Positions 24,616 to 35,260 of a DNA stretch of 64,000 nucleotides are shown here, one piece after another. Numbering within the stretch: the stretch's first letter is position 1; each line of letters begins with the position of its first letter. The position numbers were made by a program, and so were the translations under genes. The stretch is taken from NCBI GenBank assembly GCA_027186245.1, contig CP114500.1, positions 2,986,001 to 3,050,000 of the forward strand, in the 5' to 3' direction. Under the pieces are notes generated by a model, which saw only the letters and a program-made list of their open reading frames with translations, had not been told where the DNA came from and ran no database searches. The DNA is from Coriaria nepalensis. Its lineage: Eukaryota; Streptophyta; Magnoliopsida; Cucurbitales; Coriariaceae.

Positions 24616-26451
24616 CTTCTTCGTTTCATTTAGAGGTAGAGAGAGAAGATGATCAGTTAAACGAGTGGGAAGGTACACGGTGTTTGATTTTGTATATATA
24701 TATATAGATATATGTGTAGCATGGCCACGTAATATATTGATTTATTTATTAATTAATTTAAATTAAATTGAAATATTCATGGGTTGAGAGCTAAGAGATA
24801 GTTTAAGTAATTAATAAATTAGAGGGGAAAAAATAAATAAAAAATCGTTAGTCAATTTCAAGAGAGAAAGATGGGTGGGTGCATGATTGATTGTTTATGT
24901 GGAAAATGAAATAAATGGAGTGAAGGTTCCGGTCTGAGACAAATCTATGTGGATAGATTTTCCTTTTGGCTGTTAACGAATATTTCTTATTGACTTCCTT
25001 GACTTTTGATTTTTGTTATTTTTTCTTTTCTTTTTTCTTTTTTTTTTTTTTTTTAAATACCAAAAGCATGACATTTTATTTTAACGCGTTATGTTTTACA
25101 ATTAACGTCAGATTTGATAGTTTAATTAATATATAAGTTATATACTTCTTAGTTCTTATTATGGGATTCCTATTCTCGTTTTTTCATCAACACATCAAGA
25201 TACATTCATGATGTAGAAGATGTAAAGATACAGTCGATGGTACTTACTACTTATATGTAGATGTAAAGATCATCATTCTTAAGGTTAATTGGATTTCAAT
25301 AACAGTTTGAAACTTATATGAGATGAGATGGTTGATTCTACCTCACCTTAAAACTCACTTATACTTTCTAGTTTCTAGAATCCATATGTCTTGTTAGGAG
25401 AAGAAGAATGGGTAGGGGGCATATGGGAATCCAAAAACAAGATAAGGGGCAAACTCTATGTGACAGAAAAAACCAAAGAATTAGAGACAACTATATTATC
25501 AATCGCATTAATTCTCTCACGAGCTAAGTCCAATGAACATGATGGAGTAATGGAATAGATGTCCATTTAAGAGAGTTAGGTCCCCACCAAATTAGTACCT
25601 TTACGTATCCAATACATGCATTAGAGGCTTAGGAGAGAAAGTTACAGTACAACAAGTTACATCCGACAAGCCACAGAATGTATTATATATATATATTTAA
25701 AAACAGAAAATATTGCATGCATGCTTAAGAATTTTAGGGGGGGAAAATGAAATTTTAAAAATATTTTGATAGAACCTAATTTATATTAAAAATTATTAGT
25801 TACAAATATAATCGATTTAAAAAATTAAATTATCATCTAAAGTCTCTCTTAAAAATGGATGAAAAATTGATATATAACATCAGTCACTTCATAGAGAGAG
25901 GAACGCGACAAGAAAGTGGTTATGTGTCACAGTTCATACATACCATTCACATATGTTGTTGACACATAATATATGTGCATTATTCTGATGCAAACTGTCA
26001 AGTAAGCGATAAGAAACACATTATAGTATATATATAACGTATGGTTCAATAATAAATAATATTCCGTATTCGTGTCTAGCTAACACATTTCACCCAAAAA
26101 TTACAAGAAAAAAAAAAAACATGCCACGCCCTTAGAACATGCATTAATGTATGTGAAAAGAGATTATCGTTGTTTCTAATTTTTTTCTTTTTATTTATAT
26201 ATTTACTAAATTAAATATTATTATAATTTAAGTTATTATATAATGATATTCATGTAAAATATCTTCTTATTTCTTTTCTCTACAACCATGTAACTTAATT
26301 TATAGTATGTTCTTATGTAATTTATCAATTTTAAAATTATATTTATAATTTCTTATTTATTTTTGAAAGTTGATCGCTCTGTAAAATATATATATATATA
26401 TAATGGGCGTAGACGCATATAATATTATCTAACTACTTTTATAATGAAAAG
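24616..26451. other. Promoter of the zinc-finger gene, then AT-rich intergenic DNA
   Basis: A TATATATATATAG run lies about 80-100 bases upstream of the minus-strand ATG (24693-24712) and could act as TATA box. Further right I see only AT-rich sequence, a T-rich run near 25020-25055 and an (AT)n run near 26385-26402. Confidence 0.4.
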
Positions 26452-27600
26452 GAATGTTCAGCTAAATAGACAAACCATTTTTTGTTTTTTACTCTTTTTT
26501 TATTTTTTTTTAGTTAAATGCCCTTCGAACAAAAAAATAATAATTAAAATTACTGAATGGTCTTTTCTCTTTTTTCGTTCTTCTTTCTCTTTTCTCCTTA
26601 GTTTTTCTCATACGTAAAAGTTCGCATTTGCTCTAAAATTACTTGAAACGATTGAAACATGTTTGAAACCTAACACCTAACGATAGTTTCTCTATTTTTT
26701 ATTAGACCGATATCAACATGTTTATCTGAAACTCAGACCGATATCTCACATATTGAGCTAAATGTAAAATATAAGTTTTACTTAATCTTAATGTAAGAGG
26801 TCGAACTTAATGGGAATCAGTTAGAGGGACTTGGTCTGGGATTCTCGAATGGGAATTCGACCTACATAGTAAACTACTATTAAAATTCGAGTGAAAAGAG
26901 AGCAGAAAAAAAATAGTTTTTACAGACTAAGGCTACTCTACGGGTCGATGGCCTGGAGTACTTTTCCCATCGACCGGGTAGAGTACGTAGAGTACTCTAC
27001 GGCTTGAACAATCTCAAGACAAAGGGAAACTTGACCCTTCGACCTGGTAGAGTACATATAGTACTCGATCTGTAGAGCCCCGTCGAGCACTTATCAAAGG
27101 CATTTGAGTTTTACTCTACGGCCATAAGTCTTCACCCATTGACCCAGTAGAGTACTAAAGTAAAACTACCATAACTTCTTCATATTTGATTTGATTTGCT
27201 TCAAACCAATTCTCCAGATTTGGTTTGAGAAGATCTAATTGATGTAAAAGAAGTCAACGGCAAAATCCATTTAATGCAAAAAGTCAACAAAATAAAATGT
27301 AAAAAATAGAATGCAAAAATAGAATAACAGAAGAGCAGAACATATCACTTTTCAACAACTACCATCTTTGCTAATTTACACATTAATGTTAGTTTACTTT
27401 ACAAGTCGAATGAGTATTTGACCCATAGAGTAAACTGCCACCTTTGCTAATGTACACATAAATAGTAGTTTACTTTACGCGTCCAAGGGGTCTTCGACCC
27501 GTAGAGTAAACTACTACCTATGTTAATGTACACATAAATGTTAGATTACTCTACGGGTGTAAGGAGCCTTCGACCCGTAGAGTAAACTAACATTGGTGGT
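26452..27600 (+). repeat. Left inverted arm of the complex
   Basis: About 1.1 kb, matching the reverse complement of 35260-36404 throughout at perhaps 80-85% by eye. It contains palindromic TAGAGTACGTAGAGTACTCT-type blocks (26935-27150) and, at its inner side, the hairpin tandem units (27395-27600). No obvious coding content. Confidence 0.85.
27395..27600. repeat. Hairpin-forming tandem units, left block
   Basis: Each unit pairs TAGTTTACTCTACGGGTC with GACCCGTAGAGTAAACTA across a short loop, then a spacer like AACATTTATGTGTACATTAG. About three diverged units occur here at roughly 75-85 bases each. Related blocks lie at 28715-29090 and 35270-35480. Confidence 0.8.
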
Positions 27601-28110
27601 AGCATTAGCATTGATAGTAGTAAAACTAACATGTCAGTATGAGATGCATAGACCGACATATGAAATGTTGGTTTGATATTTAGACAGACATATGAGATGT
27701 CGGTTCAAATCTTAGGCCGACATCTCACCAATGAAAAATTAGACTGACATCTCACATGTTTCAGGTTTTCAGTTTTCTGTTTGTTTTCAATTTTCAATGG
27801 ATGTTTTTCAAGTAATTGTAGAGCAAATGCACGCTTAGATGTGTTTCAATCGTCTACCGTTATCGAGAAATATGAAAGAAAAATGGCGTCTGCTATCGAG
27901 AAAGAAGAAAAGAATGAAGAAAGAAGAAAAGAATGAAGAAAGAAGAAAAGAACGAAGAAAGAAGAAAAGAATGAAGAAAGAAGAAAAGAACGAAGAAAGA
28001 AGGAAGGATTAAAAGGTAATTTCAGTTTATTATTATTATTATTAACTTAACATTTATGTGTTCATTAGAGATGGTATTTAACAAAAAAACATTATCAGGG
28101 AAGGTATTTT
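27600..28110. repeat. Internal terminus-like segment with GA-rich 19-bp repeats
   Basis: This segment resembles the outer end near 36100-36350 in the same orientation: GACATATGAGATGTCGGTT blocks, TTTCAATCGT, GAAGAAAG runs and GTAATTTCAGT. The GA-rich part (about 27896-28005) is a tandem array of AAAGAAGAAAAGAATGAAG with about five copies. It suggests that 26452 to about 28110 is an element in its own right with both ends present. Confidence 0.6.
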
Positions 28111-28315
28111 CTCAATTAATATCTTTTTTTTTTTACACAAGGGTAAAAAGCAAAAAAATCAAATTGAGGGTATTTAACAAAAACAAGTATCGGAGAAGGG
28201 TTTTTCTAAAATAATCTCGTTTGGACAGAGGCGGCCGCAAAGGATTTTGGTAGTAAAGCAAACTGATACTTCGCTTCAGCTGAGGCACGATACTTTCCGG
28301 CTACACGGACTTTGA
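28070..28315 (+). repeat. Second inverted pair, left member
   Basis: It contains two terminus-like motifs in tandem (TTATCAGGGAAGGTATTTTC and CAAGTATCGGAGAAGG), then GGCGGCCGC and GCAAACTGATACTTCGCTTC. The same order occurs inverted at 33060-33345, including the start of the 74-codon reading frame found there. Confidence 0.8.
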
Positions 28316-28426
28316 ACTGCATAGACCGACATGTGAGATATCGGTTATAGACTAAAAATCTATGATCTGAAATACTCGACGACTCGATGGGCATTCAAAA
28401 AACTCGTCGAGTATTTCAAATCAGAA

Positions 28427-28665
28427 AACCTAATATTTAAACATTAAACTTCAAGGGTTAATCTTTCATCATTGGACCTAAATGTCGAATCTTTCTATCA
28501 TGACCTAATGTTTAAACATTAGACATTGAACCCTAAAAGTCGAACTTTTCATCATTGGACCTAAAGGTCAAACTTTTCTATCATGACATAATGTTTAAAC
28601 ATTAGACTTGAACCCTAAAGGTCTAACCTTTCGTCATTATACTTAATGTTTAAACATGTGAGATG
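28427..28665. repeat. Tandem repeat with TTTAAACATTA units
   Basis: Phrases such as CTAATGTTTAAACATTAGAC and CATCATTGGACCTAAAGGTC recur three to four times with spacing of about 60-80 bases. Each contains the small palindrome TAATGTTTAAACATTA. Non-coding. Confidence 0.65.
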
Positions 28666-28714
28666 TCAGTTTGAGACGCACAGATCGACATGTGAGATGT
28701 AGGTCTGAACTGCA

Positions 28715-29090
28715 CAGACCCACCCGTAGAGTAAATTACTATTTATGAATACATTAACATAGCTAGTAGTTTACTCTACGGGTCGAAGAGGCATTCGATC
28801 CGTAGAGTGATCTAACATTTATGTGTACATTAGCATAAGTGGTAGTTTACTCTACGGGTCTAAGGCCCCTTCAACCCATCGAGTAAACTAACATTTATGC
28901 GTACATTAACATAGCTAGTAGTTTACTCTATGGGTTTAAGGCCCCTTCGACCCGTAGAGTAAACTAACATTTATGTATATAGCATAGCTAATAGTTTACT
29001 CTACAGGTTGGGCATTCGATCTGTAGAATAATCTAACATTTATGTGTACATTAGCATAGGTGGTAATTTACTCTACGAGTCTAAGGCCCT
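28715..29090. repeat. Hairpin-forming tandem units, central block
   Basis: About five units of the GTTTACTCTACGGGTC / GACCCGTAGAGTAAAC hairpin separated by ATTTATGTGTACATTAGCAT-type spacers. A second palindromic family follows at 29090-29320, where GATCTGAAATACTC pairs with GAGTATTTCAGATC. Confidence 0.8.
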
Positions 29091-29499
29091 TAATATTTCA
29101 AATTAGAGACTAAAAACTGTATGATCTGAAATACTCTATGATTGGATGGGTTTTGAACACCCGTAGACCTATAGAGTATTTCAGATCATAGACTAAAAAC
29201 TCTGATATGAAATACTCCATGAGTCGATAGGTGTTCTGAATACCCATCGACCTGTAGAGTATTTCAGATCAGAGAGTTTTTAGTCTTTGATCTGAAATAC
29301 TCGACGAGTCTACGGGTGTTCTTACATGTCTTTCAAACCGACATCTCACATATCGATTTGTGCATCTCAGATTGATATGTGACATGTTAGTCTGTGCATT
29401 TTAAACTAATATCAATATGTCAGTTTGTGCATCTCATACTGATATCAAGATGTCAGTCTAATTTTCATCACACCGATACAGAACTCAAAGCAAAATAAG

Positions 29500-30390
29500 A
29501 AAGGTCGTTAGTTTTCACTGTATTTCAATGTGTGCGTCTGCCATCGAGAAGAAAACTGTAATAATGGAGGCGTATTTATGCTCGAGAGAGAAGAAATGAA
29601 GAAGGGCAAATAAATCTTTTTATTTTTTTTATTTTTTATTTTTAATTTTTAATTTTTAATTTTTAATTTTTATTAATTTTTGAAATTGTAAAAGAGGTTA
29701 GGTTGAACAAGGAAAACCGTCTCCATACTACGCTTTTAAACAAAACTAAAAACAAAGCTATCGTCGCCAATACCCTCTAAAATTTTCGACTTAATAGGAA
29801 TTTCGATAACAAATTCAGTATCAACCAATTTTAAGTACCTGCTATCAATTTAATATCATTATCATTAATTCCAAAATAGAATCAAATACCACTTCATTCC
29901 AATCCAAAGAAAATTTTACCCGACCCTCATATTTGGAATGCTTTTTGGTGCCAGCACTTGAGGCTACAAAACCCATAATATAGTCCACTAACTCGAGCAG
30001 CGCAGCCCACTTTACCCTATTCTCAATTAGCCTTTGTAACAATGACCATCAGCTCTTTGATCATGCCAACTTCTTCCCATCCAGATCCAGGAATATTTTC
30101 CTTTTTTAATGATTTTTTCTCTACCTCGCATAGTTTTCTTTGTCAATCCAAAAGAATTCAATGAATTCAATTCTATAATATTGCTCTGAAATAATAAATC
30201 AGTCACATTTACTTCACAGTTATTTAATTCTGTAACAAAACAGCAAAGGCACTGAATACAGAGACAAAAATTATGCACAGGATGAGATTTATTTTATTAT
30301 TTTATTTTTATTTTTATTTTTTTCTACTTTAAATATAGTTTCAACTTTGAGATTACTTGGTTTTATTTTCCAACACAATATATATGCCAG
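29500..30390. other. Repeat-rich segment, third inverted pair (left member)
   Basis: A terminus-like GTGTGCGTCTGCCATCGAGAAG block lies near 29530, followed by an (ATTTTTA)n run at about 29635-29675. The stretch 29760-29945 (GAATTTCGATAACAAATTCA, TTCCAAAATAGAATC) is the inverse of 34535-34735. On the minus strand 29845-30042 is open with KYEGRVKFSLDWNEVVFDS, partly preserved in the inverted copy, so it may once have been coding; I do not recognise it. Confidence 0.5.
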
Positions 30391-30627
30391 GTTGGAGGGG
30401 AAAGTAGCAGTCATAACCAGAGGAAGGAGCAGAATTGGAGAAGAAGCGGTTAGATTATTTGTCGAAAATGGTGCTCATGTCGTTATTGCAGACACTCAAG
30501 ATGAATTAGGTCGTCAAGTTGGACTCAGTAGGCAAAGACAAGGCAAGTTATTACCATTGCGATGTAAGAGATGAGAAACAAGTCGAAGAAACGGTCTGTT
30601 TCACTCTTGAAAAACATGGCAACTCTG
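30391..30627 (+). pseudogene. Short-chain dehydrogenase/reductase exon fragment
   Basis: After a preserved acceptor (TATATGCCAG) the plus strand reads LEGKVAVITRGRSRIGEEAV, where the family expects the NAD-binding TGGASGIG; both central glycines are changed. It continues VENGAHVVIADTQDELGRQV. A frameshift near 30525 moves the match to the next frame (YYHCDVRDEKQVEETVCFTL, EKHG), after which similarity stops at about 30627. This is the first part of the Rossmann domain of a plant SDR of the secoisolariciresinol/xanthoxin dehydrogenase type. Only one exon is present. It is a dead fragment inside the transposon complex, abutting the AIR carboxylase fragment in the opposite orientation. Confidence 0.8.
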
Positions 30628-30755
30628 CTTTCTCATCTCTGCGACACCATTATGAGCAATGAGCATGTTGTGAGTAATGTTTTGGTGAGTAAGAAGAGAC
30701 GAGTAATATAATAAAATAGATTCATATACAAAATGGAAGAACTAATTATTCTAAC

Positions 30756-32705
30756 CTGGCTTATTATACCAATGAACAGTTGCCCGTGGAATACTTAATG
30801 CTCTTTTCATTAGTTGATAGGCTAGATTAAAACCCGACTCCCCCTAACAAAGTTCAAATGGCATGACCCTCAAGAATTACAGAAAGTTCCATACTGCATA
30901 AGGATAGTTGACTATATTTTTAATGATTAAAAAAATTAAATAAATAATTTCACCTCATCTTCACCCAATATGTTATACATGATAGCAGCTGGGGTTTTCA
31001 TTGATGGATCGCCAAGTGGAAGGCCAAGAACGGCCCGTAAATGTTGTTCATATTGTGAGGTATAGGAATACTGTATTGTGTGGTGACCACTATTGTGCGG
31101 TCTAGGAGCCACTTCATTTAATAAAATCTATCAAAAGGTGAAGAAATTAATAAAAAGATTACTCGAGGGAAAAAAAAAAGATACGAAAAGACAAAAGATG
31201 CATTCTGAAAAATTTACGATGAGATTAAGTTTCTAACCTGACCTTCCTCCGTCAGAAATAGTTCAACTGCAAACACACCGGCACCTTGGAGAGAACTAAC
31301 AGCTTTGAATGCAACTTCAGTAGCACGTTCTTTGATCTTCCATGGAACGTTGGCAGGTGATTTAACTATGCGACAGATGTTTTCCCTTCAATGTTTGAAA
31401 AACATGCAAGTTAAGACAGAGATTAAATGTATGGAGCATTCACAAAACAGAGAAGAAAGTTAAAAAGTAGATTTATGTCTCTTCATAGATCGGCTTACTT
31501 CTGAATAGTTTCAACAACGGGATAACACGAGATGGAATTGTCTCTTCCTCTCGCCACAATGACAGACAGCTCCTACAATATGAAAACAAATAATAATAAT
31601 AAATTAAGGAAATTGGTTTCATATGAAGTTTGTCATATTCATTTAAACAGAGGCAGGAAAATACAATCATCGGAAAAAATGAGTGATATGTGCTTATTAA
31701 CCTTTATGAAGGGTGCCCATTTCTCAACATATAAGTCATGACCAAATCCTCCTAGAGCTGAGAACACAACCAGGAGAAAAGAGACAAATTCAATGGCAAT
31801 ACATAAACATAAGACTAACAGAATTCCACCATTTAAGGAATTTGAATATTTCTTTGTACAAGTTACCAGTTATGGCAGAATGCAGCTCCTCCTCACTCTT
31901 CGCAACAGCGTTTTCTCGCCCATCATAAGCTAATCTCTTGCTTTTAATCATAAGAGGATAACCAAATACTTCACCTGCTCTCTTCAGATCGACAAGATCA
32001 TTTATCTGTTTAAGCCATGTTTCACAATCAGTAGTTAAAAATATGAAAAGGCAGAAAAATCCTTCATTTAGACACTTACGCAGAAGGCGACCTCCATAAA
32101 CTCAGGGAGAGGAACCCATGCAGGGAAAAATGAACTTTCTGAAGATATTTGTCCTGTAAGAGAAGAAGCATCTAATTTTAATCAAGAACCAAAAATCAAA
32201 TCTATTTCACATGAATATTATGAATTTATCAACTTCAATAACTATGAAAAATGAAGATAGACAGAACCTGAATAATTCGAACAGTAGAAGCTTTAGGTTG
32301 GCAATCTACTCCTTGTTGTTCAAGCTTCTCTAAGGTTTCCACATCAACATGCTCGATCTCTACAGTCAATACTCCACATCTAAACTACCCGGAATACAAC
32401 ATAAAATCAACACCTCAGTTTAAAAAGTAAACACAAATAAAAATGAATCAGCATTAGAAAAAAAGGATGAACTTGATGAAAATCATAACCTCTTTGCGAA
32501 TTCTTGGACCGTAAAGCTGTCATCAAAACTTCCAACCATATGTTGATGTGCTATTGAACTTGCCGGGCAATTTTCTAGCGGGTCTAAGACTATTACTTTT
32601 ATGGCCATCTTAGAAGCTGCTTGGCATAGCATTCGACAAAGCTGTCCTCTTCCAAGAACACCAATTATAGTTTCAGAAACTCCATGAATGGGAATGTCCT
32701 CTTTT
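30756..32705 (-). pseudogene. AIR carboxylase, PurK-half gene fragment with introns
   Basis: Nine exons follow plant phosphoribosylaminoimidazole carboxylase on the minus strand: 32490-32705 (IPIHGVSETIIGVLGRGQLC), 32268-32379 (CGVLTVEIEHVDVETLEKLE), 32080-32153, 31867-32005 (GYPLMIKSKRLAYDGRENAV), 31702-31757 (ALGGFGHDLYVEKWAPFIK), 31499-31572 (ELSVIVARGRDNSISCYPVV), 31238-31385, 30954-31127 ([19 protein letters not shown]) and 30756-30843 (MKRALSIPRATVHWYNKP). Splice sites are kept. Exon 32080-32153 has lost one base where HGIPLPEF is expected, shifting the frame. The transit-peptide exon is not identifiable and the whole PurE domain is missing, so it cannot encode the enzyme. Intact introns show the copy came from DNA, not mRNA. 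It lies between the inverted repeats, suggesting capture. Confidence 0.88.
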
Positions 32706-32909
32706 CTGTAGAAATAATAGCATAGAAGCTGGTGACTCACTTAAAATGCTAAATTGAAAAACAGAAAAGTTTTTTGAGCTCAGGACAAAAATTTTAAAAA
32801 GAAAAGATCTAACAAAAAAAAAAGAGTGTTTACTGAAGCATTAATGCGAACAAATTTTGGAGAGGAAAGAATTGAAAAAAACGGTGCTTCGAACCTGAGA
32901 GAGGAAGGC

Positions 32910-33133
32910 TCAGGTGAGTTCGGTGAGGCCAAAGAAGCCGTGACTAGATGCTCGCACGGAGGAAGATAATAATGGTTTGGCAGCAAAGAAGAAGATCAGG
33001 TAAAGAGTAAGGTAGCTCTTCTTCGTGAAGCCCAACACCGCCTGGAACCAAAATCCAACGAGAAAGAGGAGTCCGTGTGGCCAGAAAATACCACGCCTGA
33101 GCTGAAGCGAAGCATCAGTTTGCTTTGCCATTG
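32910..33133 (-). pseudogene. Unidentified hydrophobic reading frame, captured copy
   Basis: A 74-codon frame starting at the ATG at 33133 (MAKQTDASLQLRRGIFWPHG) continues through hydrophobic WPHGLLFLVGFWFQAVLGF and ends ASSHGFFGLTELT. Its 5' end recurs inverted at 28230-28315, and its 3' end recurs in the same orientation near 35190-35260 as ASSYGFFDLTKL. Three partial copies in one complex suggest a once-coding host sequence picked up by the element. I do not recognise the protein. Confidence 0.4.
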
Positions 33134-33177
33134 GAATCCTCCGCGGCCGCCTCCGTCCTAGTACTAGGGTTCCAAAC

Positions 33178-34534
33178 GAGATTATTTTAGAAAATAGCCT
33201 TCTCCGATACTTGTTTCTGTTAAATACCCTCAATCTGATTTTTTTTGCTTTTACCTTCTGTAAAAAAAGCAAAAAAAAAAAAAAAAACCTAAGAGATTAT
33301 TTGAGAAAATACCTTCCCCGATAATTTTTTTTTGTTAAAGGCCATCTATGCTAATTACACATAAATGTTACATGTATATTTTCACCAAATCAGCTACTTC
33401 TCAACCCTTCGATAATAGCAATAACAAAGCTCCCATGGACCTAAGATAGAACCATTAACAATGATCGAATCTCCAGATTGAAAATAAAAAAGGTCTATAA
33501 GCAAGAATACCGATTCACCAAATCAAAGCAACAATCTGATTAATTCATAACACGAAGATCAATACCTAGCTGATTAATCTAAATTAAACAGTAAAAATAA
33601 TCGAACTCCCGCAACGAAAACGGATTTATAAAAAAAAAAACAAAAAACGATAGAAAGAAAACCTACCTGATAGGAAACCAATGATGCAGAGATGGAACAG
33701 GCACGATAAATTTTATTGTTCTTCTCCAGGGTGTAGAAATTGCACCCGTTCTCCTCCGCGGCGGTTGGCGGGAGAAGAGCTTTCCTCTCACTTTCCCGTA
33801 AATCGTCTCCTCCTTCCCCGGTTGGTTTCCCCTCTTACTCTCTCTCTCTCTTTCTAAATACACCTTCTTTCTCGGAACGGCTAAACAAACGGTGATTCGC
33901 TACGACTCTGCTTAGCGGGTCTCTTATTCACCAACCAACCCTTGTCTCCCACGTGTATCCCAACAAAGTAGTCAATTCTGTACCGCAGCTCTGAAGGTAA
34001 TGGACTAAGTCATGACAAGGCCCTTATTAAACTGGACTGGGCCTTGGCTTTATCAGCCTATAAATTGGTTTGGTACGTATGAAAAAAAGTGTACCTTAGT
34101 AGACATAATGATGAAAAAGGTGATCTATAATTCATTAAAGCATTTAAGGGGATATGAGAGTAAAAAGGATTTAAAATATAAATTAATATATTAAAATAAT
34201 AAGAGATAAATTCAAATTTCGTTTGTTAATCTTAATTCTATATTTTAAATAATATAATAAAATAATCTGAATTTAATTTATAATTTATAAAATTGAAATG
34301 AATCAATCAATATGATGGACTCTTTTTTTTTTTTTTCTCTTTTTTTTCCTCATAATAATAGATTAAAATATTTGTGAAAAATACCCTTCCCCATAATTTT
34401 TATTTTTTGTTATTACCTTTACCTGATTTTTTATATTTTCTTTTACTCTTTTATAAAAGAAAAAAAAATACTGAAATTATCATTTAATTATTTCTTCTTT
34501 CTTCATTCTTTTCTTCTTTATTATTTTTCGACGG
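33178..34534. other. Terminus-like motifs and an exon-like segment
   Basis: Terminus-like motifs in left-end orientation lie at about 33178-33230, 33290-33345 and 34365-34420. Between them, 33667-33863 on the minus strand looks like a GC-richer plant first exon or leader (purine-rich GAGAGAGAGAGAGTAAGAGG, then a donor CAG/GTAGG at 33667). It could be the lost first exon of the AIR carboxylase copy, but its translation does not let me confirm that. Confidence 0.35.
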
Positions 34535-35260
34535 CAAAATATGAGGGTCGAGTAACATTTTCTTCGAATTGGGATGAAGTCGTATCGATTCTATTTTGGA
34601 ATCAATGATACTGATATTAAATTGGTAGCGGGTATTTAAAATTAGTTGATATTGAATTTGTTATCGAAATTCCCGTTAGGTAGAAAATTGTATTACCTTT
34701 ACTAAAGACTTATTTATTTATTTATTTAGGGGTCATTTGGTTTTGTAAAAAGAGTAGGAATGAGAATGAGTGTTAATCGATTTAATTCTCATTTCATCGT
34801 TTGGTTTCCTATAATTCATTTTGAATAATCAATTTTATCCTCTAAAATTGCAAGAAAAGGGAATGATGATTGATAAGGGAAGAGTAGGTAATGAGTGAAA
34901 ATTGATAAAATTTGGGTAATGGATTCCCCTCCATTCCTCATAAAAAAATACGGAGAAATACTTATGTTTAATGAGATCTCCCCTTCTATCCCGGGCAAAA
35001 ACATTTCTTTTTTCTTTTTCCTTCTTTTTTTTCAACTTCTTAGTCTTCTTCTTCCTTTCTTCACGCGACGATACTTCTTTACAACTGCTCACACCACGGA
35101 CGATACTTTTTCTTCTTCTTCATCTTCACGGGACGTTATCTTCTTTAGTTTTTCATTGAAATTAAGAGATGTCTCTAATGTTGGAGTCCATAACCTTTCA
35201 TCCGAGTTGTCTATGAGTTTGGTGAGGTCAAAGAAACCATAACTTGATGCTTGCTCGATT
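34535..35260. other. Third inverted pair (right member) and captured reading frame
   Basis: 34535-34735 is the inverse of 29760-29945. At 35089-35260 the minus strand reads ASSYGFFDLTKLIDNSDERL then WTPTLETSLNFNEKL, an extended relative of the end of the 32910-33133 frame. The stretch 34730-34900 has MITE-like CATTTGGTTT phrases but no ends I could pair. Confidence 0.45.

Noticed and set aside
28206..28394. Short minus-strand frame in the transposon complex
   Set aside because: It reads the reverse strand of the captured-copy segment; the meaningful match is to the inverted partner at 33060-33345, not to this translation.
27395..29090. Regular repeat-spacer pattern that might suggest a CRISPR array
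   Set aside because: The genome is a plant nuclear genome, the repeats are imperfect palindromes diverging from unit to unit, the spacers are themselves similar, and no cas genes exist.
32080..32153. Reading the AIR carboxylase copy as a functional gene by assuming a shifted splice site
   Set aside because: The frame error lies within the exon at the HGIPLPEF position, with matching sequence on both sides, and the PurE half is absent in any case.
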